64,000 nucleotides of DNA. Origin: Rhizobium giardinii bv. giardinii H152 (GTDB taxonomy: Bacteria > Pseudomonadota > Alphaproteobacteria > Rhizobiales > Rhizobiaceae). Below the pieces are notes generated by a model. It was not told the DNA's origin. It saw nothing but the letters and a program-made list of their open reading frames with translations, and ran no database searches. How positions within the stretch are numbered: position 1 is the stretch's first letter; each line of letters starts with the position of its first letter. Both the position numbers and the translations under genes were made by a program. Shown here in pieces: positions 8,695-15,849 of the stretch. The stretch covers positions 1 through 64,000 of the forward strand of contig NZ_KB902685.1 of assembly GCF_000379605.1 (NCBI RefSeq). The letters run 5' to 3'.

Positions 8695-9351
8695 TCAGTG
8701 AGCCAGCATCTCCTCGACGATCTGCTTTCCATTCAAATCTGCAGGATAGTAGGTCGGCCAATTGGTGACCTCGTTCAGCAGCGCGGCGCGATCATTACCC
8801 CAATAGAGATGGTAGTGGTCAGCCTTCTCGGGGGCGATGATGTGGTCGCTGAACTGGATGAACCGAGGCGCCGCGTCATCCCCGGCGGTTTTCCTGAAGA
8901 TGAAGCGAACCCCTCGATTGCCCTTCTTGTAGGTGAGGATTTCGTGGCCGTCCGTTTCATAGTCTCCGCTCACCGTTTCCTTGCCGCGGAAAAACGCGAC
9001 CTTTTTTCCATGGACCACGATCCGGTCGACGTCGGTCTTGTATCCGATGTCATAGTAGGTGCGATATTCTGCGGCGCTCTTGTCGCCATGCTTCGCCTTG
9101 TCGGCCATCACCGGATCCAGCGTTCCGTCGGCAAGATAAGGATAGACGGACTGCCAGTCGCCTTCCCAGTCTGAAAGCAGGCGCGCCTTTACCTGGTCGT
9201 CATCGAAATATCCATCATACACCGATCCCTTCGCATCATGAGAATGGCCGTGGGCATGGTTGGTCCCGGTCTGGGCGCCAGCCGTCCCCGTGAGAACCAG
9301 CGTCGCGGCTACAGCCAGTGCGTAGCCGAGTGTTTTGATCACGTTGTTCAT
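8695..9351 (-). CDS. zinT: ZinT/YodA-family periplasmic zinc-binding protein
   Basis: Started at ATG 9351, the product has 218 residues with a signal peptide of about 26 residues (MNNVIKTLGYALAVAATL, ending GAQ). It then has a histidine-rich stretch NHAHGHSHD, the mark of ZinT. The calycin-like domain follows, with DYETDGHEILTYKKG and the metal-site region FIQFSDHIIAPEKADHYHLY. ZinT captures zinc in the periplasm and passes it to the ZnuABC importer. A longer frame to 9489 adds no signal-like residues. A Zur-type operator lies 48-65 bases upstream, so the gene is probably switched on by zinc shortage. Confidence 0.93.
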   Translation of the reverse strand: MNNVIKTLGYALAVAATLVLTGTAGAQTGTNHAHGHSHDAKGSVYDGYFDDDQVKARLLSDWEGDWQSVYPYLADGTLDPVMADKAKHGDKSAAEYRTYYDIGYKTDVDRIVVHGKKVAFFRGKETVSGDYETDGHEILTYKKGNRGVRFIFRKTAGDDAAPRFIQFSDHIIAPEKADHYHLYWGNDRAALLNEVTNWPTYYPADLNGKQIVEEMLAH

Positions 9352-9398
9352 TCCCTGAAACCTTTTCGATTTGTCTGGCACGGACACACGCCCGCGCC

Positions 9399-9416
9399 GT
9401 GATGTAATAACATAAC
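9399..9416 (-). promoter_or_regulatory. Zur-type operator upstream of zinT
   Basis: On the minus strand the sequence is GTTATGTTATTACATCAC. It closely resembles, from memory, the Zur box described for Agrobacterium zinT and znu genes (GATATGTTATTACATTAC). It is an imperfect palindrome of the expected AT-rich type and sits where it could cover the zinT promoter. Confidence 0.65.
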
Positions 9417-9454
9417 CATCTCCGATTAACCTACCTTGGTAGGGGGCGCAAGAG

Positions 9455-9864
9455 GCAGCTTGTTCGTGGTCAACGTCCCGCTCATCCATGGCGTCGGTGT
9501 CAAACCTGCACAGGCGGCAATCTGCTGCAGTGCTTCGGTCGAAAGAACGGCGGCAACCTCAAGCGCCGGCACCTTTTAAGGTAAGCAACATTGCCGGCGC
9601 CGGTACATGAGCCCCTAGCGTCTGAGGCAACAGAAAGGAGGGAATACGCTCGCTCTCCACCGCGGCGATTTGCTCAAGCGGCAACTCAAGACGATCGAGT
9701 TCTCGATTTCTTTGAGCCTTGAGATGCATCGGCAAACCACGGCCGTCTCCGGTGCAAAGCTCCTCAAGCCGTAGGCGGCGATCTTTGCGAAGCGGTTGAT
9801 AGCCGCTGACGCCTTGGGCGAAAAGTAGACCTTTGACAAAGGAACTCGGGATCGAGCGCGTCAC
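9455..9864 (-). pseudogene. IS110-family transposase remnant
   Basis: The minus strand carries the middle of a second IS110-type transposase in shifted frames: RLEELCTGDGRGLPMHLKAQ, then LPLEQIAAVESERI and VPAPAMLLTLKGAGA. After a frame change it reads LEVAAVLSTEALQQIAACAG and LTPTPWMSGTL. These match the hinge and the start of the transposase_20 domain. The ends of the gene and element are missing. It is unrelated to the copy at 6838-8075. Confidence 0.6.
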
Positions 9865-9974
9865 CTCTATCAGTATGTCGGCCCCAATGGTGAACTCAGG
9901 GACTATGGAAAGCGCGTCCTTGGTTTAAGGACGCAGTAAATCGACGCGTCTGTCGAGCGTCTGGGCGCGAGGCC

Positions 9975-10264
9975 TCAGCCGGTTTCGACAACGAACATCC
10001 TCGCTTCCTGAGCCTCTCGGCGTTCGGCCTTGATCGGTTCGTACTGCTCGGAATTGTAAAAGGCTAACGCTTGGGCCAGGGTTGCAAACTCAAGCACGCC
10101 AGCTATTGGGAAAGGCGACTCATCGCCTTCGAGAACCTGCGCAACACGACCGAAGTGCAGAATCTGCCCGCCCGCTTTTTCTAGAGCCGCCTGAAAGCAG
10201 GAGCGAGCGCCGCCTGCTTGGCGGGGTCGATGACACGCAGATTGATATGCACGTACGCTGGCAT
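9975..10264 (-). pseudogene. DUF1330 family gene, frameshifted
   Basis: From ATG 10264 the frame gives MPAYVHINLRVIDPAKQAAL and APAF, then shifts. The remainder, QAALEKAGGQILHFGRVAQV to FYNSEQYEPIKAERREAQEA, is in another frame and ends at 9975. Inserting one C after GCTTTC joins the two halves into a normal DUF1330 protein of about 96 residues. It is the second DUF1330 gene in the window; the one at 861-1151 is intact. Confidence 0.75.
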
Positions 10265-10410
10265 GGTACATCTCCAAATATTGCCAAATAATGCATAACA
10301 CTATTATGCCGAGCTGGCTCGTTGAGAGCGGCAACGCGGTGGATTGGGAGACATATTGTAAAGGCGCTTACTCCGATGCTCAGGAGGCTGACTGCTAGTG
10401 CGGCCTCAGT

Positions 10411-10716
10411 CTAATTCGGAGCCAATTGGCGAGCGCCTCCGATCGGAACCCGATCGATGCGAGACTTCGGCGCTGACGTCAAACGCATTTTGCATGTGCA
10501 GCCGGTTGGAGTGCACAGGACGCCGGAGTCCCCGGCGCAGACCTTTTCATTCATCACCTTACAATCGGCGCCTTCCCATTCGCCGGTGCATGTACACCGG
10601 TTTGTATTTACATCGCAGCTGAAATTCAGAGATGAGCCTTGGATTTTACGGCTGGCTCCATCCGACGGGACGTGCATCAGCAAGACCATGAAAATCGCAG
10701 CAGCTACCCTATTCAT
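10411..10716 (-). CDS. Small secreted cysteine-rich protein
   Basis: A 101-residue product with a signal peptide (MNRVAAAIFMVLLMHVPSDG) and a mature part containing eight cysteines. It shares the pattern LNFSCDVNTxxCxCxGxWEGADCK, then further C residues and GCxCxM, with the gene at 10928-11230. The pattern suggests a small disulphide-bonded domain that folds after export. A ribosome site (GGAGGG) precedes ATG 10716. The mature end is proline- and arginine-rich. I do not recognise a named family and assign no function. Confidence 0.7.
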   Translation of the reverse strand: MNRVAAAIFMVLLMHVPSDGASRKIQGSSLNFSCDVNTNRCTCTGEWEGADCKVMNEKVCAGDSGVLCTPTGCTCKMRLTSAPKSRIDRVPIGGARQLAPN

Positions 10717-10927
10717 CGTCCCTCCTCCAGACAGGAGCGCCGTCCTGCCAATCTTTCCCTAGTGCCTTTGCTGCAAATCCGTCGTTAGTGGGCCAATTGC
10801 CCGGTTCCTGCATTTCGCGGATCCGTCTGGCGTACTGGAGTACCGCAGCGGCCGCTGCAAGATTGAGCGCAACGGGACGACGACGAATTCGAGCGCGTAA
10901 CCTATCTACGGCGATCGAGAGCCTGCG

Positions 10928-11230
10928 TTAATTGATCTTCTGTAAGGGCTGCCGGAAACCCGGCTTCTGCTTGGGCGCCGTCATGAACATTCTGCACTGA
11001 CAGCCTTTCCCTATATCGCAGTTTTTCCAGATGTCTCCAGTCGAGTCCGTCAATTTGCAGTTTGGCAGCATGCCCTTACAGTCCGCTCCTTCCCAACGGC
11101 CATCGCATTTGCAAACGCCAGTATTAACGTCGCAGGAGAAGTTTAACCCCTGAGAACCTCCCAATCGGCTCGCCGCCTCTGCAACCGTCATTGTGAGCGC
11201 TAGCATTGCGAGAATAGCTGTGATCCTCAT
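10928..11230 (-). CDS. Small secreted cysteine-rich protein, paralogue of the next gene
   Basis: A 100-residue product with signal peptide MRITAILAMLALTMTVAEAA. Its mature sequence repeats the neighbour's pattern (LNFSCDVNTGVCKCDGRWEG, ADCKGM, then KNCDIGKGCQCRMFMTAPKQ). It has the same number and spacing of cysteines except in the middle loop, so the two genes arose by duplication. AGGACGG before ATG 11230 is the ribosome site. It is followed at 11249 by a third gene for an exported protein in the same direction, so the three may be co-transcribed. The function is unknown. Confidence 0.7.
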   Translation of the reverse strand: MRITAILAMLALTMTVAEAASRLGGSQGLNFSCDVNTGVCKCDGRWEGADCKGMLPNCKLTDSTGDIWKNCDIGKGCQCRMFMTAPKQKPGFRQPLQKIN

Positions 11231-11248
11231 CGCACCGTCCTCCGTCGA

Positions 11249-11641
11249 TCACTGATTGAAACCGGCCGCTTCGTCACTTTCGGCGAGGATTCCTTTGTGC
11301 AAAACGTCCCCGAATCCTCCTGAGGCGAGTGTGCTATTTATTATCAATGCAGACCCGTCTTGTCGTTCCGCGCGAGTCAACTGTCGCACAAGTGAACATT
11401 CCGCCGTCTGTGCAACTCCTGGAACTGCGTCAATTACGCCCCCCAAACCCGTGCACTCCTTATTGGTCAGCGGCATTGCTATGCCCATCGCTCTAATTCT
11501 GGGCGCCTGGCCAAGTTTCCGTATAGGCGTATTTACTTGAGGCAGCGCCTTCTGGTTCGGCGTTTCGGCAGATACTGCCCCCTCAGACGTGCTCACAAGG
11601 AAAGTCACGGCGATCAAATAAAGTGATCCCCTCGAAGACAT
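11249..11641 (-). CDS. Exported protein of unknown function
   Basis: A 130-residue product with a likely signal peptide (MSSRGSLYLIAVTFLVSTSE, cleavage near AVSA). The mature part contains two cysteines (NKECTGLGG and AECSLVRQL) that could form one disulphide bond. It contains AMGIAMPLTNKECTGLGGVI and ends GILAESDEAAGFNQ. I do not recognise the family. It is the first gene of a minus-strand group with the two cysteine-rich genes, with 18 bases between it and the next. Confidence 0.6.
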   Translation of the reverse strand: MSSRGSLYLIAVTFLVSTSEGAVSAETPNQKALPQVNTPIRKLGQAPRIRAMGIAMPLTNKECTGLGGVIDAVPGVAQTAECSLVRQLTRAERQDGSALIINSTLASGGFGDVLHKGILAESDEAAGFNQ

Positions 11642-12022
11642 TGGGTTATCCCCGCTGTGTTGAGAAATAATATTCGAGTTTGCTAATGTAACACAACTTT
11701 TTGGATCGGTCGATTAGGGAGATGTCGTTTGCCACCTAAACATGAGAATTCGGCGGTTCCGGCCGCATTTGGCATTTAACTGAGACTTGCAGACGGTAAA
11801 CAACGGTCACAACAGCCCGGTGAATTTGGTGAATTAGGGAGAAATATACGTTTTTTCAAAGCCACGGAGGAAAGCCGTCTCTGCGAAAGCCAAAACGAAA
11901 TCTCAAGTTAAGTGGCAAAGCTCTCACATTAAATGCCAATTCTCAGATTATGGTTGCCGTAACTATATGATTTTGTTGGCGGCAGAATCTTACGTTTAAA
12001 TGCAAAACGACACTACAGGGCG
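11642..12022. other. AT-rich intergenic region
   Basis: This 380-bp stretch is clearly more AT-rich than its surroundings. It should hold the promoter of the secreted-protein genes. No gene is seen. Its right end contains the first copy of a 25-bp direct repeat (11993-12017). Confidence 0.45.
11993..12017 (+). repeat. 25-bp direct repeat, copy 1
   Basis: CGTTTAAATGCAAAACGACA with CTACA. It matches 13313-13337 at 22 of 25 positions, exactly 1320 bp away in the same orientation. The pair brackets the hydrolase fragment and the ISL3 transposase remnant. Confidence 0.75.
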
Positions 12023-12253
12023 ATGATGCGCCCCGGTATGCTTTGGGCGACGCGCCGTATGTCTCGGCCGATTACGGTTCCCATGTTGCAGCTTCACGGT
12101 GCCAACGACGGCTGCATCCTCCCTGCGCAGGTCGATGACCGACATCAGTTCGCCGCACGGCGCACGAGGGAGGTCGCCCCTAACGTCGGTCACTTCCTGC
12201 ACATCGAGACCCCTGAGGCGATTGCGGAACGGATTGCGGCATGGGCCGCGTAG
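12023..12253 (+). pseudogene. Alpha/beta hydrolase, C-terminal fragment
   Basis: The 76 codons read VPMLQLHGANDGCILPAQVD and REVAPNVGHFLHIETPEAIA. These are the last part of an alpha/beta hydrolase, with the acid (Asp of GANDGC) and His (VGHF) of a catalytic triad. The N-terminal two thirds, including the nucleophile elbow, are absent. The 25-bp repeat sits at the break, so the gene was probably cut by a rearrangement. Confidence 0.65.
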
Positions 12254-12327
12254 CGGCCTTCAGCCTACTAAAAACGCGAACGAAGCTCCTCGACCACCGG
12301 AAGTGACCGGGCTGATGCACGGCGGCA

Positions 12328-13294
12328 CTATCCGGTCCGCCTTGCAATCTCGCTGTAGGTGAGGCCCTGCTGCCGCAACGCTTGAAGCGTGTCGAATATT
12401 TCCTGACGAGATTGCCTGTGCGCCAAGCGGGCACGGCGCTGTTGTGACATGGCGCTGGCGATAGCATCTTCGGAGAGAATGGGTCTAACATTGGCGTGAC
12501 CGTAAACGCTCATCTGTTCCTTGATTGCCTCCCTGAGATTTTGAACCAGGTGAAAGCGGTCAGCGACCTGACGGGCCTGAGGCGCGCCCTCTCGGGCTGC
12601 CTGAGCATATAAACCACAGCGATCTCGGCTCACGACCTCGATCGTCGGACGCTCTTGCAACCAAGATTTTGCGCTCTCGACGCTGCGGTCCTCCAGAACA
12701 TCGACGACCGAATGACGCTCGAGATCGACCATGATCGTCCCGTACCGCGAGGAGTGCCGCCAGCTCCAATCATCGATGCCCACAACCCGAATAGTGTCTT
12801 TTTGTATGGACGCCGGATTACCGCGCTTCAATTGCCGCAAGATCGTGTCGTCGCTGATCGGCATGCCGAGCCGATGCATCAAGTTCTCTCCCGGACGACC
12901 GCCCAGTCTGTGGCCAACCAAGCCCACAATCTCAGCCATCCGCTCGGTTCGTCGCACATAGGGTGCCGCAATCTCGCGCAGCCTGTCGGTGAAGGTTCGT
13001 CGTCCGCATTTCCGGTGTCTACACTGCCACCGGTTCAGTGCCAGTTCGATTTCCACAGCTTGACCTTGAACAGGCAAGTCCTGGAGACGGCGGTTGTGCC
13101 AGCCGTGCCGGTGTCGACTTCGCGTTCCACAATCTGGGCAGATGCCGACAGGTTTCGCAGCAGCGGAAAACAACCCAGTTTGCTTCATCTTGAAGGATAA
13201 TATCCAGAATTTTGACCCTCGGGCCGGGTGACCATTTCAATTGCGCTCGCATCCTGGCAGATAGCAGTCGAGGGGCTAACGTCCTGTTAACCAC
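12328..13294 (-). pseudogene. ISL3-family transposase, frameshifted and truncated
   Basis: From 13294 the frame gives MVNRTLAPRLLSARMRAQLK and on to ILQDEANWVV. The family sequence then continues in a second frame (SAAAKPVGICPDCGTRSRHR, the zinc-binding N-terminal domain). The DDE transposase_12 core follows (IRVVGIDDWSWRHSSRYGTI, then ADRFHLVQNLREAI). It ends abruptly at the HTH-like LTYSEIARRTG, where the C-terminal third is missing. A one-base change near 13160 explains the shift. No intact terminal repeats were recognised. Confidence 0.8.
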
Positions 13295-14504
13295 AGAAAT
13301 TGAAGAAGAACCCGTTTAAATGCAAAGCGACAGTAGACAATGCCGCGCTGAGCACAGGTCTCCGGACTGGACCGCGCATCGAAGGAAGAAGGCCCCAAAG
13401 GAACAATGTCCAGCCGATGATCCAGCAAGCTGCGGCGAGGGAAATGGCATGGAGCAGCATGGCGGGGAGCCAGCCCGCAGATATCCGAACAACTGCTGAG
13501 AGCGACACGAGAACAAACGCGGCTGCCATGGGCGGGCTGACGGCAAGCCGGCTGCCATCGCGGATCATTGCGGCTCGCATCATGACGGCGACGATCATGC
13601 TTCCCATGGCACCCATCGTCAGGGCATGCAGGGCAGCAGCGAGGGGAACTTGGTGTGGGTCAGTCAATGCCAGGCCCGTAAGCAGCAGGCCGGTCGGGGT
13701 CCATGTCCAGGCTACGTGAAACATGAGCAATGCCGGGTAGCGGATGGTCTCCCAACTCTGCCACGCACTCATGCGGACCAGCAGCAGTGCCGCCGACACG
13801 AGCAAGAGAACACCCGACGCAAGTTTGTATTCGCTGACGCCAAGGCAGACCGCGGCGATAACGAGACCTATCGCCGCGTTTGAAAGCCATGCCCGGTCGC
13901 GTGGCACAGCCTGTACGCCTATGCGATCGAGCCAGCGGCGTGTGAAGGCGGGCACCGCCCGGCCGCCGACTAGGATGACCAGCACGACGAATACCAGGGG
14001 CGTCGCATTCTGGCCGGCAATCTGGATAGCGGAGGAGTTGGCAGAGGAGAGAGTTGCTGCACCTCCCAGTGCCATCGCACCTCCAACCGACCAGAAGCGG
14101 TTCCATGCGCGGGCGGATGTCAGAGCGACTGCAAGAATGAGGACCAAGCCGGCAAAATAGCCCGCTGCCCCAACCATGCGGATGGACAATGGCAGGCCAT
14201 CCGTCCACCAGGCGGTTAAGCGGGCCACCAGCCAGAGGAACGTGATGACCTTTGAAAGAACCGGAGAGACCGGCCCTCGCTTGGTCCAGGCGGGCAGGGC
14301 GGTGAGAAGATAGCCGCCTGCTGCCGCGCCTCCCATGCCGAAGAGAAGTTCATGGCCATGCCACACAGTCCGCTCCGGCCCGATATTTTCCGGAATAAGC
14401 CAGACAACCGGTGCGGTGATCGCCGAAACCCCGGCCAGAAAAAACAGCGGCCGATGCGGCGCTTCCCAAAGGTCGCGCCACAGCGTCAAGATGCCGCCTT
14501 TCAA
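13287..14504 (-). CDS. nnrS: NnrS family heme-copper membrane protein
   Basis: A roughly 405-residue polytopic membrane protein of the NnrS family, with about twelve hydrophobic segments. It has the N-terminal signature EAPHRPLFFLAG and WHGHELLFGMGGAAAGGYLL (conserved histidines for heme or copper), then GGRAVPAFTRRWL and HALTMGAMGSMIVAVMMRA. NnrS proteins protect cells against NO stress during denitrification. TTG 14504 overlaps the ytfE stop (TTGA), so the two are probably translationally coupled. The last 20 residues (after SAALSTVALHLNG) run into the 25-bp direct repeat and look unlike other NnrS tails. The C-terminus may be altered by a rearrangement. Confidence 0.9.
   Translation of the reverse strand: MKGGILTLWRDLWEAPHRPLFFLAGVSAITAPVVWLIPENIGPERTVWHGHELLFGMGGAAAGGYLLTALPAWTKRGPVSPVLSKVITFLWLVARLTAWWTDGLPLSIRMVGAAGYFAGLVLILAVALTSARAWNRFWSVGGAMALGGAATLSSANSSAIQIAGQNATPLVFVVLVILVGGRAVPAFTRRWLDRIGVQAVPRDRAWLSNAAIGLVIAAVCLGVSEYKLASGVLLLVSAALLLVRMSAWQSWETIRYPALLMFHVAWTWTPTGLLLTGLALTDPHQVPLAAALHALTMGAMGSMIVAVMMRAAMIRDGSRLAVSPPMAAAFVLVSLSAVVRISAGWLPAMLLHAISLAAACWIIGWTLFLWGLLPSMRGPVRRPVLSAALSTVALHLNGFFFNFCG
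13313..13337 (+). repeat. 25-bp direct repeat, copy 2
   Basis: CGTTTAAATGCAAAGCGACA with GTAGA, three mismatches from the copy at 11993-12017. It lies inside the last codons of nnrS, so one copy is coding and the other is not. Confidence 0.75.
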
Positions 14505-15169
14505 CGCGCGGCTGCGGCGTTGAAGCGGGGAAAGAGGATGGTGTTCTCGATACGCATGTGGGCGATCAGATCGTCTGTGAACTTGCGCAAGCCGATATAG
14601 AGTGCCGTCCACGAGCCGCAGGCTTCCGGCGGAAGAGCAAAGCCGTGCGTTATATGTTCGATCGCCTGCAGATGCCGGGCTTCGTGATCGTGTTCATCCC
14701 GCATCTGCCTGATGGGATGTGAAATCGCCGGGCTTCCGCCGCGCTGCATCATCGGGAACAACACCTGTTCCTCTTTCATCATGTGGCTTTCGAGTTCGTC
14801 CTGAAGCGTGATCAGCGTCTCGGCGAGGCCGGTCGGCGCTGAAGGGTGGTCGCTGTGCACACGCTCCACTTTCTGTGCGAGAGGGATCAGAAAGGCGAGT
14901 TCCGTCCGGTGGGTCGCATGATATCGCGTTATAAGATGGGCGATCAGCGGCAAGGTTTCTTCCGGGGCATCTCGTCCCGCTGCCTGAGCAAGTGCATCGA
15001 GTTCGTTAAGCAGAGACGTCGGCGCCAGCCCGGCCTTTTCGGCCGCTTCCGCAAGCGGGACATCGCCCCCGCAGCAAAAGCTGATGCCGTGGCGGCGGAA
15101 GAGTTCGGCCGCGCCGGGCAGCTCTGCTGCGATTGCGCCGACGGTTTTGTCGAGGGTAATTTCGGTCAT
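14501..15169 (-). CDS. ytfE: Di-iron iron-sulfur cluster repair protein (YtfE/DnrN/ScdA)
   Basis: A 222-residue product with the N-terminal ScdA_N domain (VGAIAAELPGAAELFRRHGI, then SFCCGGDVPLAEAAEKAGL with the paired cysteines). The hemerythrin-like domain follows: LITRYHATHRTEL, HMMKEEQVLFPMM, RDEHDHEA and MRIENTILFPRF, which supply the His and Glu ligands of a di-iron centre. This family repairs iron-sulfur clusters damaged by NO and has been linked to NO control in denitrifiers (DnrN). The start at 15169 is favoured by AGGAG six bases upstream; ATG 15172 is equally in frame. It overlaps ubiX upstream and nnrS downstream, so it sits mid-operon. Confidence 0.93.
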   Translation of the reverse strand: MTEITLDKTVGAIAAELPGAAELFRRHGISFCCGGDVPLAEAAEKAGLAPTSLLNELDALAQAAGRDAPEETLPLIAHLITRYHATHRTELAFLIPLAQKVERVHSDHPSAPTGLAETLITLQDELESHMMKEEQVLFPMMQRGGSPAISHPIRQMRDEHDHEARHLQAIEHITHGFALPPEACGSWTALYIGLRKFTDDLIAHMRIENTILFPRFNAAAAR

Positions 15170-15849
15170 CATCTGCTCCTTGGTTGTCGTGTCGGTCTTA
15201 CCGTGAGGCCGGCTGCTCCCTGCCGGGACGAAGGTTCTCCAGTCTCCCAGGTGACAGCCTTTTTGCTGTCTCTGTTGTCGCCTTGCCAAGCGCGAGCGAC
15301 CGGCCCGATGGCAAGCCCCAGGAGGTCGATGGCGCGGTTCGCGATGTGATCGACGATCTCGCCAACGCTCTGGGGTTTGTGATAGAAGGCAGGCACCGGC
15401 GGCATGACGATCGCTCCCATTTCCGTGACGGCGCACATGTTGCGCAGATGACCGAGATGAAGCGGCGTCTCGCGGGTCAGCAGCACCAGACGCCTGCGCT
15501 CCTTGAGCTGCACATCTGCGGCCCGGGCGATCAGCGTGTCGGTATGCCCTGTCGCGATCGCCGACAGCGTGCGCATCGAACAGGGCGCGACGATCATGCC
15601 GCGAACGGGAAAGGAGCCGCTCGCGATCGCTGCACCAATGTCGTCCGCCGGATAATGTTTGTAGCAGAGCGATAGAAGATTGAACAATGCCGCCGGATCG
15701 GTCTCGTGCTGCAGCGTCCGGTGCGCCGCATCGGATATCACCAGATGTATCTCGATCGTCTCGAACTGCGCCAGTTTTTCGACGACCCGAACGGCAAGCG
15801 GTGCCCCAGAGGCGCCGGAAATGCCAACGACGACGCGTTCGTTTGTCAT
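15169..15849 (-). CDS. ubiX: Flavin prenyltransferase UbiX
   Basis: A 226-residue product starting MTNERVVVGISGASGAPLAV, the Rossmann-like FMN-binding start of UbiX/Pad1. MIVAPCSMRTLSAIATGHTD binds the prenyl phosphate and flavin, followed by RRRLVLLTRETPLHLGHL. The enzyme makes prenylated FMN, the cofactor of the partner decarboxylase UbiD. About 30 extra C-terminal residues rich in Arg and Pro are unusual. The stop overlaps the ytfE start and the gene overlaps ubiD by four bases, so ubiD-ubiX-ytfE-nnrS form one transcription unit. Confidence 0.95.
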   Translation of the reverse strand: MTNERVVVGISGASGAPLAVRVVEKLAQFETIEIHLVISDAAHRTLQHETDPAALFNLLSLCYKHYPADDIGAAIASGSFPVRGMIVAPCSMRTLSAIATGHTDTLIARAADVQLKERRRLVLLTRETPLHLGHLRNMCAVTEMGAIVMPPVPAFYHKPQSVGEIVDHIANRAIDLLGLAIGPVARAWQGDNRDSKKAVTWETGEPSSRQGAAGLTVRPTRQPRSR

